A stretch of 64,000 nucleotides of DNA from Paenibacillus sp. (GCF_035645195.1 NZ_DASQNA010000041.1:124001-188000); one strand, 5' to 3'. Positions 1 through 7,237 are shown, counted from the first letter of the stretch. Numbers and translations are program-made. Notes: generated from the letters alone by a model not told the origin.

Positions 1-987
1 AACTCGAAACCGAAAGCAGTAGTTTCCAAACCGCTGCCGCAACCGGCGATCGACCTGCTGCGGGAGCATTGCGATCTGTACGTATGGGACGGCGGCTCCC
101 CGATGCCCCGCGATCGGCTCCTCGAAGCGTTGGCCGACGCGGAAGGTCTGCTCACCTCGGGCGACCGCATCGACGACGAGCTCCTAACCCGCGCTCCGAA
201 GCTGCGGGCCGTCAGCACGGTGTCGGTCGGGTATGATCACTTCGACCTGAACGCGATGCGCCGCCGCGGCGTCGTCGGGACGCATACGCCGTACGTGCTC
301 GACGACACGGTGGCCGATCTCGTGCTGGCGCTCATGCTGGCGGCGGCAAGACGCGTGCCGGAGCTGGACGCTTATGTGAAGAGCGGCCAATGGCACCGGG
401 ACGAAGGAAAAGCGGGAGCCGCGCTGTTCGGAACGGACGTGCACCACGCGAAGCTCGGCCTCATCGGCCTCGGCCGCATCGGCGAGCGGATCGCGCGGCG
501 GGCCGCGCTCGGCTTCGATATGCAGGTGTACTATTACAACCGGAGTCGAAATCCGGAAGCCGAGGAGAAATACGGCGCCCAGTATGTGTCGTTGGAGGAG
601 CTGCTGCGCGAGTCCGACTTCGTCGTGCTGATGCTGCCGCTGACGCCGAAAACCGAACGGTTCTTCGGCCGGGCGCAGTTCGAGCTCATGAAGCCGACGG
701 CGTTCTTCATCAACGCGTCGCGCGGGAAAGTCGTCGACGAAGCGGCGCTCGTCGAGGCGCTCCGCGGCGGAACGATTCGCGGGGCGGGACTCGACGTATT
801 CGAGACGGAGCCGGTGCCGCCGGATCATCCGCTGCTCGCGCTGCGGAACGTCGTCGCGGTGCCGCACATCGGGTCGGCTACGGCGCAAACCCGCTTCGAC
901 ATGGCGATGACGGCCGCGCGCAACTTGGTCGAGACGCTGCGGGGCGGCGGCGGCGCTTATGTCGTGAAAGAACTGAAGCAGCCGTAG
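1..987 (+). CDS. D-2-hydroxyacid dehydrogenase (5' end outside window)
   Basis: NAD(P)-dependent reduction of a 2-keto acid, of the glyoxylate/hydroxypyruvate reductase or gluconate 2-dehydrogenase type. The frame is already open at base 1, reading into SKPLPQPAIDLL, so the true start lies just upstream and the gene is 5'-truncated by the window edge. Family features visible: Rossmann motif GLIGLGRIG, the INASRGKVVDE segment with the substrate-binding Arg, DVFETEP with the catalytic Glu, and PHIGSAT with the catalytic His. The cytosolic protein lacks a C-terminal ACT domain. A 16-nt GC palindrome follows the stop codon, then the GNAT gene starts 30 bases on. Exact substrate cannot be told. 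Confidence 0.9.
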   Translation, partial: NSKPKAVVSKPLPQPAIDLLREHCDLYVWDGGSPMPRDRLLEALADAEGLLTSGDRIDDELLTRAPKLRAVSTVSVGYDHFDLNAMRRRGVVGTHTPYVLDDTVADLVLALMLAAARRVPELDAYVKSGQWHRDEGKAGAALFGTDVHHAKLGLIGLGRIGERIARRAALGFDMQVYYYNRSRNPEAEEKYGAQYVSLEELLRESDFVVLMLPLTPKTERFFGRAQFELMKPTAFFINASRGKVVDEAALVEALRGGTIRGAGLDVFETEPVPPDHPLLALRNVVAVPHIGSATAQTRFDMAMTAARNLVETLRGGGGAYVVKELKQP

Positions 988-1017
988 CCGGCCGCGGCCG
1001 GCAAGGAGGACGACGGA

Positions 1018-1623
1018 ATGGTGAAACTGCTGCCCGCCCGCTGGGAAACGGAGCGCTGCGAGGTCGCGTCGTTCGATGCGGACGATGCCGCGGCGCGGCA
1101 AGCGCTGCAAGCGCTCTATGAGAAGTCGAGCTACATGGCCGCATGGGACGGCCGCGTCGTGGAGCCCGATTATATCGACCGGATCGCGGAAGGCCGCGGC
1201 GAGGTGCCGCCGGGCGGCAGTCAGGATCGCTTGCTGCTGCAGAGAATCGCGCGGAAGGACGATCCCGAGCGGCGGCCGATCGGCCTGCTCGAGCTGTACC
1301 ACGGGTACCCGCACGAGCGTTCGTTATACATCGGATTTTTATTTATCGACCCGGTGGAGCAGGGGAACGGCTGCGGCCGCGAGATCGCGAGCCGATGCCG
1401 CGAGCTCGCCCTCGGGCTCGGGTACGAAGAAGCGCGCGTCGCGGTCGCGCTGAAAAATTGGCCGGCGCTCCGGTTTTGGATCCGGAACGGGTACCGCCAC
1501 GCGACCAAAACAGCCGGAGACCGTCTGTTCGGCGAGGATGCGTACGCGGTCCTCGAGCTGTCGACGTCCGGCGTCGAAACCGCGGACGGAACATCATCGA
1601 TGGAGGGCGAAAGCGATGTGTAG
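1018..1623 (+). CDS. GNAT family N-acetyltransferase
   Basis: Acetyl-CoA dependent N-acyltransferase of the RimJ/RimL-like type, 201 aa. The ATG is preceded by AAGGAGG at 1003-1009. The mid-protein block with GFLFIDPVEQGNGCGREI resembles the GNAT motif A acetyl-CoA loop (R/Q-x-x-G-x-G/A), followed by the C-terminal RFWIRNGYRHA segment typical of the family. Substrate unknown. Its last 8 bases overlap the start of the DUF2277 gene, so the two are probably translationally coupled. Confidence 0.85.
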   Translation: MVKLLPARWETERCEVASFDADDAAARQALQALYEKSSYMAAWDGRVVEPDYIDRIAEGRGEVPPGGSQDRLLLQRIARKDDPERRPIGLLELYHGYPHERSLYIGFLFIDPVEQGNGCGREIASRCRELALGLGYEEARVAVALKNWPALRFWIRNGYRHATKTAGDRLFGEDAYAVLELSTSGVETADGTSSMEGESDV

Positions 1624-1906
1624 AAGCATTAAAACGCTGCACAATTTCGATCCGCCGGCGACCGAAGCGGAAGTTCGCGCCGCCGCGCTGCAGTTCGTCC
1701 GGAAGCTGTCCGGCTTCCGCGAGCCGTCGAAGGCGAACGAGGACGCGTTCCGCCGCGCCGTCGACGAGGTGGCGGACGCGGCCGGGAAACTGCTCGCTTC
1801 GCTCGAGACGAAAGCCGCGCCGCGCAGCCGCGAAATCGAAGCGCAGCGGGCGAAAGTCAGATCCGCGAAACGGTTCGCAAGGCCGAACGAATCCGTTCGA
1901 GAATGA
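1616..1906 (+). CDS. DUF2277 family protein
   Basis: 96-aa protein beginning MCRSIKTLHNFDPPAT, a very characteristic N-terminus of the DUF2277 family, whose function is unknown. I chose the ATG at 1616 (SD GGAGGGCGAAAG just upstream, inside the end of the acetyltransferase gene) rather than upstream in-frame positions, because the family begins with MCRxIK. The gene sits between the acetyltransferase and a sugar isomerase on the same strand. No membrane segments or signal peptide. Confidence 0.85.
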   Translation: MCRSIKTLHNFDPPATEAEVRAAALQFVRKLSGFREPSKANEDAFRRAVDEVADAAGKLLASLETKAAPRSREIEAQRAKVRSAKRFARPNESVRE

Positions 1907-1928
1907 CGAAATCCAAGGAGGAAACGCG

Positions 1929-2804
1929 ATGAAACTCGACAACAAAATCGGCGTGATCGTAGACAGCTTTGGAGTCGGCGTGCGCGAAGGGCTGAAGAAG
2001 GCGAAAGAGGTCGGAGCGGAAGGCGTTCAAATTTATGCCGTCAAAGGCGAAATGGACCCAGACAACCTAACCCCGGCCGCTCGGAAGGAATTAAAATCGT
2101 ATATCGAGGACTTGGGTCTGGAAATTTCGGCGTTGTGCGGCGATCTGGGCGGGCACGGCTTTCAAGACCGCGCCGTCAACCGCGAGAAGGTGGAGAAATC
2201 CAAGCGCATTCTCGATCTCGCCGTCGAGCTCGGCACGAACATCGTCACGACGCATATCGGCATCGTGCCGCACGACGCGAACGGACCGATTTACGCGGCG
2301 ATGCAGGAAGCTTGCGAAGAGCTTAGCCGGTACGCGAACAGCTTGAACGCGTATTTCGCGATCGAGACCGGTCCCGAGACGGCCGCGCATCTGAAAGCGT
2401 TCCTCGATACGCTGAGCGGCAAAGGCGTATCCGTCAATTTCGATCCGGCGAACATGGTGATGGTGACGGGCGACGATCCGGTTGCAGGCGTCCATATTTT
2501 GAAAGACTATATCGTGCACACGCATGTGAAAGACGGCGTCCGCCATCGCGAGGTCGACCCCCGGGCGGTATACGGCAGCTTGGACACGGAGGGGATGGAT
2601 CACGACAAAATCGCGGAAATCCTTAAAGAAGGCCAGCTGTTCGAGGAGCTGCCGCTCGGCGAAGGCGCCGTCGACTTCGACGCGTACTTCCGGGCGCTGC
2701 AAGAGATCGGCTATCGCGGGTACTTGACGATCGAGCGCGAGGTCGGCGACTCCCCGGAGGACGACATTCGCAAAGCGGTGCAATTCATCCGCGCCTATCG
2801 CTGA
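1929..2804 (+). CDS. sugar phosphate isomerase/epimerase (TIM barrel)
   Basis: Xylose-isomerase-like TIM-barrel protein (AP endonuclease family 2 fold), 291 aa, with strong SD AAGGAGG at 1915-1921. Metal-binding type positions are visible: Glu in AIETGPET, Asp in NFDPANM, His in HTHVKDG and Glu in TIEREVG near the C-terminus. Such enzymes isomerise or epimerise sugars, keto-sugars or inositol derivatives; the substrate is not evident. Same strand and close spacing to the upstream genes suggest one transcript. Confidence 0.9.
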   Translation: MKLDNKIGVIVDSFGVGVREGLKKAKEVGAEGVQIYAVKGEMDPDNLTPAARKELKSYIEDLGLEISALCGDLGGHGFQDRAVNREKVEKSKRILDLAVELGTNIVTTHIGIVPHDANGPIYAAMQEACEELSRYANSLNAYFAIETGPETAAHLKAFLDTLSGKGVSVNFDPANMVMVTGDDPVAGVHILKDYIVHTHVKDGVRHREVDPRAVYGSLDTEGMDHDKIAEILKEGQLFEELPLGEGAVDFDAYFRALQEIGYRGYLTIEREVGDSPEDDIRKAVQFIRAYR

Positions 2805-2837
2805 CGGCTTCCAAGGCGCGGCGGGGAGGCTTACGGC

Positions 2838-3272
2838 ATGAACGAACGGGAACGAGAGTCGTGGAAACGGCTGAAGGAGCAGCTGCAGGCGGAGGAGGAA
2901 GAGCTCCGCATGTACCGCCAATACAACGATCGGGTGGACGAAGCGGTTCAAGAGTTCGAGAAGAACGGCGGGCTCGAGCATGTGAAAGGGAAAGGCAAGC
3001 CGCTGCAGCTCGCGACCGGCGACCCGCTGTACGGCGTGCTCAAGACGGCCGGCGTGAAACCGCCGTGGCTGGAGTTGCAGCATGTCATTCGCGACGAGCT
3101 GCGCGAGCTGCTGAAGGAGCTTCGTCTCGGGACGGCGGTGCGAGCGGAGGAGACGCTCCGCAGCATTAACGGCCGCATCTCGAAATACAACCGCATCGTT
3201 CCGCATTATACGATGCAGCGCACGCCCGTTTCGCTCGAGACGATCGAGGACCAACTAAAGACGTGGGAATAA
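2838..3272 (+). CDS. DUF1992 (DnaJ-homologue subfamily C member 28-like) protein
   Basis: 144-aa protein with the DUF1992 signature: a charged helical N-terminus, then FEKNGGLEHVKGKGKPL matching the family GxGKPL motif near residues 40-55, then ELRELLKELRL. The eukaryotic relative is DNAJC28; the bacterial role is unknown and there is no J domain here. It is the last gene before a perfect palindromic terminator at 3279-3300, immediately beyond which a transposon-like element has inserted. Confidence 0.85.
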   Translation: MNERERESWKRLKEQLQAEEEELRMYRQYNDRVDEAVQEFEKNGGLEHVKGKGKPLQLATGDPLYGVLKTAGVKPPWLELQHVIRDELRELLKELRLGTAVRAEETLRSINGRISKYNRIVPHYTMQRTPVSLETIEDQLKTWE

Positions 3273-3278
3273 TCGATG

Positions 3279-3300
3279 GGGAGCCGCCCGGGCGGCTCCC
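3279..3300. terminator. palindromic terminator hairpin after the DUF1992 gene
   Basis: A perfect 22-nt palindrome (GGGAGCCGCC arm) is followed by a T-rich TGTTGCTTTG. The element insertion at 3311 cut the sequence right after this run, so the original T-rich tail may have been longer or different. Confidence 0.7.
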
Positions 3301-3305
3301 TGTTG

Positions 3306-3310
3306 CTTTG
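3306..3310. repeat. left copy of 5-bp target site duplication
   Basis: CTTTG directly before the left terminus TGTT of the element; an identical CTTTG follows the right terminus at 5581-5585. Confidence 0.85.
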
Positions 3311-3463
3311 TGTTATGAAAAAATAAAGTATTAGACTGAAATTGTTGAATTTGTGAATTTTTTTGAACCCCCAATCGGCTACCTAGGGAAAATAAGTTTT
3401 AGACTAATTCAGAAAATGAAACAGCGGCGTAACTAAGGACGTGAAAATAAAGTCTTAGACTGA
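3311..3463 (+). repeat. left end of element: terminal inverted repeat plus three transposase-site-like repeats
   Basis: Three direct copies of a site related to GAAAATAAAGTATTAGACTG lie at about 3320-3339, 3388-3407 (one base shorter, with changes) and 3443-3463 (one change). They are spaced 55-68 bp apart. The first lies ten bases inside the terminus TGTTATGAAA. This spaced arrangement resembles the Tn7 left end. Confidence 0.8.
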
Positions 3464-3482
3464 CGCGGTTTTTTTTGGTATT

Positions 3483-3507
3483 GGTTATGATAATAGCCCT
3501 TTTAGCA
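3483..3507 (+). repeat. left copy of internal 25-nt imperfect direct repeat
   Basis: GGTT-GATAAT-CTTTTAGCA pattern upstream of the first cargo gene; matches 20 of 25 positions with 5471-5495 downstream of the third cargo gene. It includes a possible -10 region (TATGATAAT at 3486-3494), so it could be a promoter-region duplicate. Confidence 0.6.
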
Positions 3508-3562
3508 CACATACCCACTCCGCTTAAACCGCTGGGTCATATACTAACTTACCTGCTGTGGA

Positions 3563-4288
3563 ATGGACGGTGAAAAGATGAAGGGAAGGCCTCGCAAGGA
3601 TACAAGCACGAAACAGGAAAAACTCACAATTTCTCAGGCATTCATGAGGGTTACAGTAGCGCTTCCTCAAGCACCTTCAATTGAAGACCCGTTACCGACT
3701 CACCTAACCTTCTTCGTTGATTCTAGATTCACAACGGCGCAGAGAAATCGGATTACCAGGTTAATTACAGGCGTTATGTCTCAATGGGCCCGATATTACA
3801 TTAATAGAGATAATGGGGTTAACAGTCCACTGAAACAGTGTACGGCTCGATATGCCCGCTTTAACCTAGCCCCTGAATGGTTTGAAGACAAGATAGCTAA
3901 CGGTAACGTCGCCGTGGATGTGATGATGGATGGTTTAACACGGGCATTTATTGCTAATGGTTTTGGGAGAGCGTTTCGTGCTCAAATTATGTATCCTTCT
4001 CCAGGTACGACACCCCCAAAGGCTATTAGAGGTGCAAACGCTTCTGATCCTGACAGGAACTCATTATCTGTAATCATCAATCCGAAAACATTAAGCAGAA
4101 TCGACCTTGGTGACACGACTCTTATCGGTTCATTATTGCACGCATGGTTGCATCGGATTGGTTATCGTCATCCTGCCGAACTCTATACGTCGTACTTTAT
4201 CGGTGAGGCAGCAATGTGTCTAATGCATGGCAATACTAGCAAACAAAGCGGAGTACCCGACAGCAGGTTAACTGCATTTCTAGATTGA
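3563..4288 (+). CDS. metzincin-like protein with HAxxHxxGxxH motif, cargo gene A
   Basis: 241-aa protein of unknown function. I see a metzincin-like layout: a strand plus helix LTFFVDSRFTTAQR (residues 48-61), continuing to a Trp-containing helix near 75, then HAWLHRIGYRHP at 193-204, and a candidate Met-turn at M218 in GEAAMCLM. The three zinc-type histidines (193, 197, 203) and Gly200 are in the exact HExxHxxGxxH spacing, but the catalytic Glu is Ala194. Expected outcome: zinc binding without normal proteolysis. No signal peptide or membrane segment. A basic N-terminus (KGRPRK) is absent from its paralogue at 4802. An alternative start is ATG 3578. First gene of a three-gene cassette in the transposon-like element. 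The fold assignment is my inference from motif and spacing. Confidence 0.75.
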   Translation: MDGEKMKGRPRKDTSTKQEKLTISQAFMRVTVALPQAPSIEDPLPTHLTFFVDSRFTTAQRNRITRLITGVMSQWARYYINRDNGVNSPLKQCTARYARFNLAPEWFEDKIANGNVAVDVMMDGLTRAFIANGFGRAFRAQIMYPSPGTTPPKAIRGANASDPDRNSLSVIINPKTLSRIDLGDTTLIGSLLHAWLHRIGYRHPAELYTSYFIGEAAMCLMHGNTSKQSGVPDSRLTAFLD

Positions 4289-4313
4289 CTCATACCTTTT
4301 TGGGGGAAGGAAA

Positions 4314-4775
4314 GTGACACACCAAGATATTAACTCCTTGATTGAATACGCTAAAAGGTTTCTTGTGGCTAGCCCTAAACTTCGAACGACACCTTATCCC
4401 AAGTTACGAAAAATGGATTGTTCCTCTTTCACGCAGCATGTCTATGGAAAATACGGCATTAAGCTGCCGCGCAAAGCCAGAGAGCAAGCAAAGCACGGAA
4501 TAGAAGTGGATAAAACCGACTTGAAGGAAGGCGACTTATTATTTTTCTATGTACCCGAAAGGTTCCCAACAAACTACATCCCCGGACACGTCGGCATTTA
4601 TCTTGGTGATGGAACCATGATCCACTGCCTACCCTCGCCCAAGAGAGTATTAATCTCCGATATCAATACCCCACACAAGAAAAAGACGTTCTTATTCGCT
4701 AAAAGAGTCATCCTACCGAACGACATATCCATATATGAGCAACACAAAGCGCTTAACGATTTTTGGAGGTTGTAG
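4314..4775 (+). CDS. NlpC/P60 family cysteine peptidase, cargo gene
   Basis: 153-aa NlpC/P60 (CHAP-like papain fold) hydrolase, a family that cleaves peptidoglycan stem peptides. The triad is visible: Cys36 in MDCSSF, His92 in GHVGIYLGDG and His104 in MIHC, with the usual 12-residue spacing between the two histidines; GDLLFF precedes the His. GTG start with GGGGGAAGG just upstream. Unlike housekeeping members it has no signal peptide, no SH3 or LysM domain, and barely anything besides the catalytic domain. It therefore stays cytoplasmic unless exported or released by another route. It lies 25 bases after gene A and about 20-26 bases before gene B, so the three are one operon. A toxin, effector or lysis-type role is possible but unproven. 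Confidence 0.85.
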   Translation: MTHQDINSLIEYAKRFLVASPKLRTTPYPKLRKMDCSSFTQHVYGKYGIKLPRKAREQAKHGIEVDKTDLKEGDLLFFYVPERFPTNYIPGHVGIYLGDGTMIHCLPSPKRVLISDINTPHKKKTFLFAKRVILPNDISIYEQHKALNDFWRL

Positions 4776-4801
4776 AAAACCTTTTGAAAGAGGGGATGAG
4801 G

Positions 4802-5470
4802 ATGAAAGCGTTTATTAGTCAATCGTTTAGACGGACTACAGTAACGCTTCCTCAAGCACCTGGAATTGAAGACCCGTTACCAACTCACTTAACCTTCTTT
4901 GTTGATTCCAGATTTACAACGGCTCAGAGGAGTAGGATACAAAGATTAATTTCCGGTATATTTGCACAATGGAATGAGTATTACGCCGACCGAGATAATG
5001 GAGTTGATAGTCCTCTAAAGCAATGCACAGCTAGATATGCTCGATTTAATCTTGCCCCTGTTTGGTTTGAAGATAAGATAGCCAACGTGAATGTTGCCTT
5101 TGATGTAATGATGGAGGGTTTAACAAGAATGTTCATTGCAAATGGCTTTGGTAGAGCTGCCCGTGCACAAATTATGCATCCAGGTTCATCCACCCCACCA
5201 AAAGCTATCCGAGGTGTCAATGCTTCTAATCCCGACCAAAACTCATTGTCCGTCACAATTAACCCGAATACTCTCGGTCGGACCGATATCGTTGATGCAA
5301 CTCTTAGAGGCTCATTACTGCACGCATGGATGCATAGAGAAGGATATAGACACCCTGTGGGAAGGTATACATCTTTTATGATTGGGGAAGCAGCAATGTG
5401 CCTAATGAGAAATAACTCCAACAAACAAGCCGGTGTCCCAGACAGCAGATTTACCCAATTCTTAGATTAG
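4802..5470 (+). CDS. metzincin-like protein with HAxxHxxGxxH motif, cargo gene B
   Basis: 222-aa paralogue of the protein at 3563, highly similar over its whole length at both DNA and protein level, so the two arose by duplication. The zinc-type motif is HAWMHREGYRHP with His174, His178, His184 and Gly181, again with Ala (175) in place of the catalytic Glu, followed by the conserved GEAAMCLM (M199 as candidate Met-turn). The start at ATG 4802 fits SD GAGGGG at a 6-base gap; ATG 4796 or TTG 4763 are less likely. Retention of the Ala substitution in both divergent copies argues that it is functional, not decay. No signal peptide. Unknown function. Confidence 0.75.
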   Translation: MKAFISQSFRRTTVTLPQAPGIEDPLPTHLTFFVDSRFTTAQRSRIQRLISGIFAQWNEYYADRDNGVDSPLKQCTARYARFNLAPVWFEDKIANVNVAFDVMMEGLTRMFIANGFGRAARAQIMHPGSSTPPKAIRGVNASNPDQNSLSVTINPNTLGRTDIVDATLRGSLLHAWMHREGYRHPVGRYTSFMIGEAAMCLMRNNSNKQAGVPDSRFTQFLD

Positions 5471-5495
5471 GGTTGCGATAATCTCTCTTTTAGCA
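5471..5495 (+). repeat. right copy of internal 25-nt imperfect direct repeat
   Basis: Same GGTT-GATAAT-CTTTTAGCA pattern as 3483-3507. Here it directly follows the stop codon of cargo gene B and can also pair with itself (GGTTGC at 5471-5476, GCAACC at 5493-5498), so it may double as a weak terminator hairpin. Confidence 0.55.
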
Positions 5496-5510
5496 ACCTT
5501 ACATGGTCAC

Positions 5511-5580
5511 TAGTCTACAACTATATTTTCTCGGTCTAATACTTTATTTTCCCAGTCTAATACTTTATTTGCGTTGAACA
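5511..5580 (-). repeat. right end of element: three abutting inverted transposase-site-like repeats and terminus
   Basis: Reverse-complement copies of the left-end site lie at 5511-5530 (degenerate), 5533-5551 and 5553-5570, about 20-22 bp apart, then ten bases to the terminus ending AACA at 5580. Tight packing on this side and wide spacing on the other mirrors Tn7 right and left ends. Confidence 0.8.
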
Positions 5581-5585
5581 CTTTG
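5581..5585. repeat. right copy of 5-bp target site duplication
   Basis: CTTTG immediately outside the right terminus, identical to 3306-3310. Confidence 0.85.
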
Positions 5586-5657
5586 CCCCGTCTATCGCGG
5601 GCTCCGCGTGGGTACAATGGATGCGACAGGATCACATTACCCGGAGGTGTCGCGCAC

Positions 5658-7112
5658 ATGAACGGCGGCGCGCTCGCGTTGCATATGGATAAATACGAAG
5701 TCAACATGGCGTACGCCCATTGGCTTCACGGCACGCATCGGAAGCGGGCCGTATTCGAGCTTTATTTCCGCAAGCTTCCGTTCGGCAACGGATTCGCCGT
5801 TTTCGCCGGGCTGGAGCGGGTGATTGATTATTTGTCGACGCTTCGTTTCGACGAAGAGGACATTCGTTACCTGCGGGAGCAGGAGGAAGCGTACCGGGAA
5901 CCGTTTCTCGACGAGCTGCGCCGCTTTCGCTTCGCCGGCGACCTGTTCGCCGCGCAGGAGGGGACCATCGTGTTTCCGAACGAGCCGCTGCTTCGCGTGG
6001 AAGCGTCGGTGTTCGAAGCGCAAATGATCGAGACGGCGCTGCTCAATTTCGTCAATTTCCAAACGTTAATCGCAACGAAAGCGGCGCGCATCAAGCGCAC
6101 GTCGCCCGGCGACAACTTTCTGGAGTTCGGTTCGCGGCGGGCCCAGGAGGCGGACGCGGCCATTTGGGGGGCGCGGGCCGCGTATATCGCCGGCTTCGAC
6201 GCCACGTCGAACTTGCTCGCCGGGAAACGGTTCGGCATTCCGACGGCGGGGACGCATGCGCACTCGTGGGTGCAGGCGCACGATTCCGAGCTCGAGGCGT
6301 TCGAAAAATACGCCGAAGCGCTGCCGGATCAAGTGACGCTGCTCGTCGATACGTACGATACGCTGTCCCTCGGCGTCCCGCATGCGATTCGCATCGCCCA
6401 GCGGCTGGAAGCGCGCGGCAAGCGGATGCGCGCCATCCGGATCGACAGCGGCGACCTCGCCGCGCAGGCGAAGGCGGCGCGCGCCATGCTTGACGAGGCG
6501 GGGCTCGGTTACGTCCGGATCGTCGCTTCGAACGACTTGGACGAGCATGTCATCCTTCATTTGAAGGCGCAGGGCGCTCCGATCGACAGCTGGGGCGTCG
6601 GCACGAAGCTGATTACGGGCGGGGAAGAGTCGGCGCTCGGGGGCGTCTACAAGCTGGTCGCCCGGGAGACGGACGACGGCTGGCAGCCGGTGATCAAAAT
6701 TTCGGGCAACGCGGAGAAAACGGTGACGCCGGGCGCCAAAACGGCGTATCGGTTGATCCGAGCCGATACCGGCCGAGCCGCGGCCGACGCGCTGGCGTTC
6801 CCGTCGGAGGACGACGTGCGCGGCGCGAAGGCGACCGTGTTCGTCGACCCGTCGGATCCGCTGCAGCGGCGCGAACTCGAGCGGTACGAAGCGGTGCCGC
6901 TGCTTACGCAGGTCGTCGCCCGAGGCGAACTGCGGGAAGAGGGGCTGCCCGATTTAGGGCGCATCCGGGAGCACCATGCCGCCCAATTGCGGCTGTTCGC
7001 TCCCGAGCATTTGCGCGCCCTTAATCCGGAACCGTATCCCGTCTGGCTGTCCGAGGACGTCTGGAAGCTGAAGACGGATATGATCCGCCGATACCGATCG
7101 TCGCGCGCCTGA
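5658..7112 (+). CDS. pncB: nicotinate phosphoribosyltransferase
   Basis: Converts nicotinate and PRPP to nicotinate mononucleotide in NAD salvage; cytosolic, 484 aa, a normal length. Family landmarks: the MDKYEVNMAY N-terminus, the FLEFGSRRAQ segment, GIPTAGTHAHSW, RIDSGDL and WGVGTKLITGG (phosphoribosyl-binding). The start at ATG 5658 is set by GGAGGTG at 5643-5649; the longer open frame upstream runs into the mobile element end and is not coding. A -10-like TACAAT at 5613-5618 has no good -35, and the element inserted 33 bp upstream of it, so the insertion may have changed the promoter or its upstream region. Confidence 0.93.
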   Translation: MNGGALALHMDKYEVNMAYAHWLHGTHRKRAVFELYFRKLPFGNGFAVFAGLERVIDYLSTLRFDEEDIRYLREQEEAYREPFLDELRRFRFAGDLFAAQEGTIVFPNEPLLRVEASVFEAQMIETALLNFVNFQTLIATKAARIKRTSPGDNFLEFGSRRAQEADAAIWGARAAYIAGFDATSNLLAGKRFGIPTAGTHAHSWVQAHDSELEAFEKYAEALPDQVTLLVDTYDTLSLGVPHAIRIAQRLEARGKRMRAIRIDSGDLAAQAKAARAMLDEAGLGYVRIVASNDLDEHVILHLKAQGAPIDSWGVGTKLITGGEESALGGVYKLVARETDDGWQPVIKISGNAEKTVTPGAKTAYRLIRADTGRAAADALAFPSEDDVRGAKATVFVDPSDPLQRRELERYEAVPLLTQVVARGELREEGLPDLGRIREHHAAQLRLFAPEHLRALNPEPYPVWLSEDVWKLKTDMIRRYRSSRA

Positions 7113-7151
7113 CTCGCCGCGGCTTTTTCGACAACTTTCGCCGCGAGGACC

Positions 7152-7181
7152 TTGTTCCAGCCGGAGGTTTAGGGATATAAT
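7152..7181 (+). promoter_or_regulatory. sigma-A type promoter of yeeI
   Basis: TTGTTC at 7152-7157 and TATAAT at 7176-7181 with an 18-bp spacer, 56 bp before the yeeI start. Confidence 0.7.
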
Positions 7182-7237
7182 GGACAAGGACTTTGGAATC
7201 GTTAGAATCGACGAAATAAAGAGAAAGCGGGAGCAGC

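Larger units (their letters stand above)
3311..5580 (+). mobile_element. non-autonomous Tn7-like (TnsB/TniA-type) element with three cargo genes
   Basis: A 2270-bp segment, by eye clearly AT-richer than its neighbours, starting TGTT and ending AACA. It is bracketed by a perfect 5-bp direct repeat CTTTG (3306-3310 and 5581-5585), the target duplication size of Tn7-like and Tn5053-like transposons. The outermost 28 bp of both ends match at 22 positions, including 18 identical bases AAATAAAGTATTAGACTG. Each end carries three copies of a ~20-bp site in opposite orientation, spaced on the left and nearly abutting on the right, as in Tn7 ends. No transposase, TnsABC or TniQ gene is inside, so mobilisation would need factors in trans. 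The interior holds only three co-directional genes. Boundaries and duplication are seen directly; family assignment is inference. Confidence 0.85.

Noticed and set aside
1143-2804. 553-codon frame joining the acetyltransferase region to the sugar isomerase
   Set aside because: The first ~260 codons are an out-of-frame reading of the GNAT and DUF2277 genes; the SD and ATG at 1929 set the true start.
3320-3463. Three short repeats considered as a CRISPR array
   Set aside because: Copies are degenerate, unequal in length and unequally spaced, and the same sites recur inverted at the other end; no cas genes.
3311-5580. Integron cassette, prophage remnant or IS element
   Set aside because: No attC-like folding site, integrase, phage structural gene or transposase frame; the 5-bp duplication and multi-site ends fit a Tn7-like element better.
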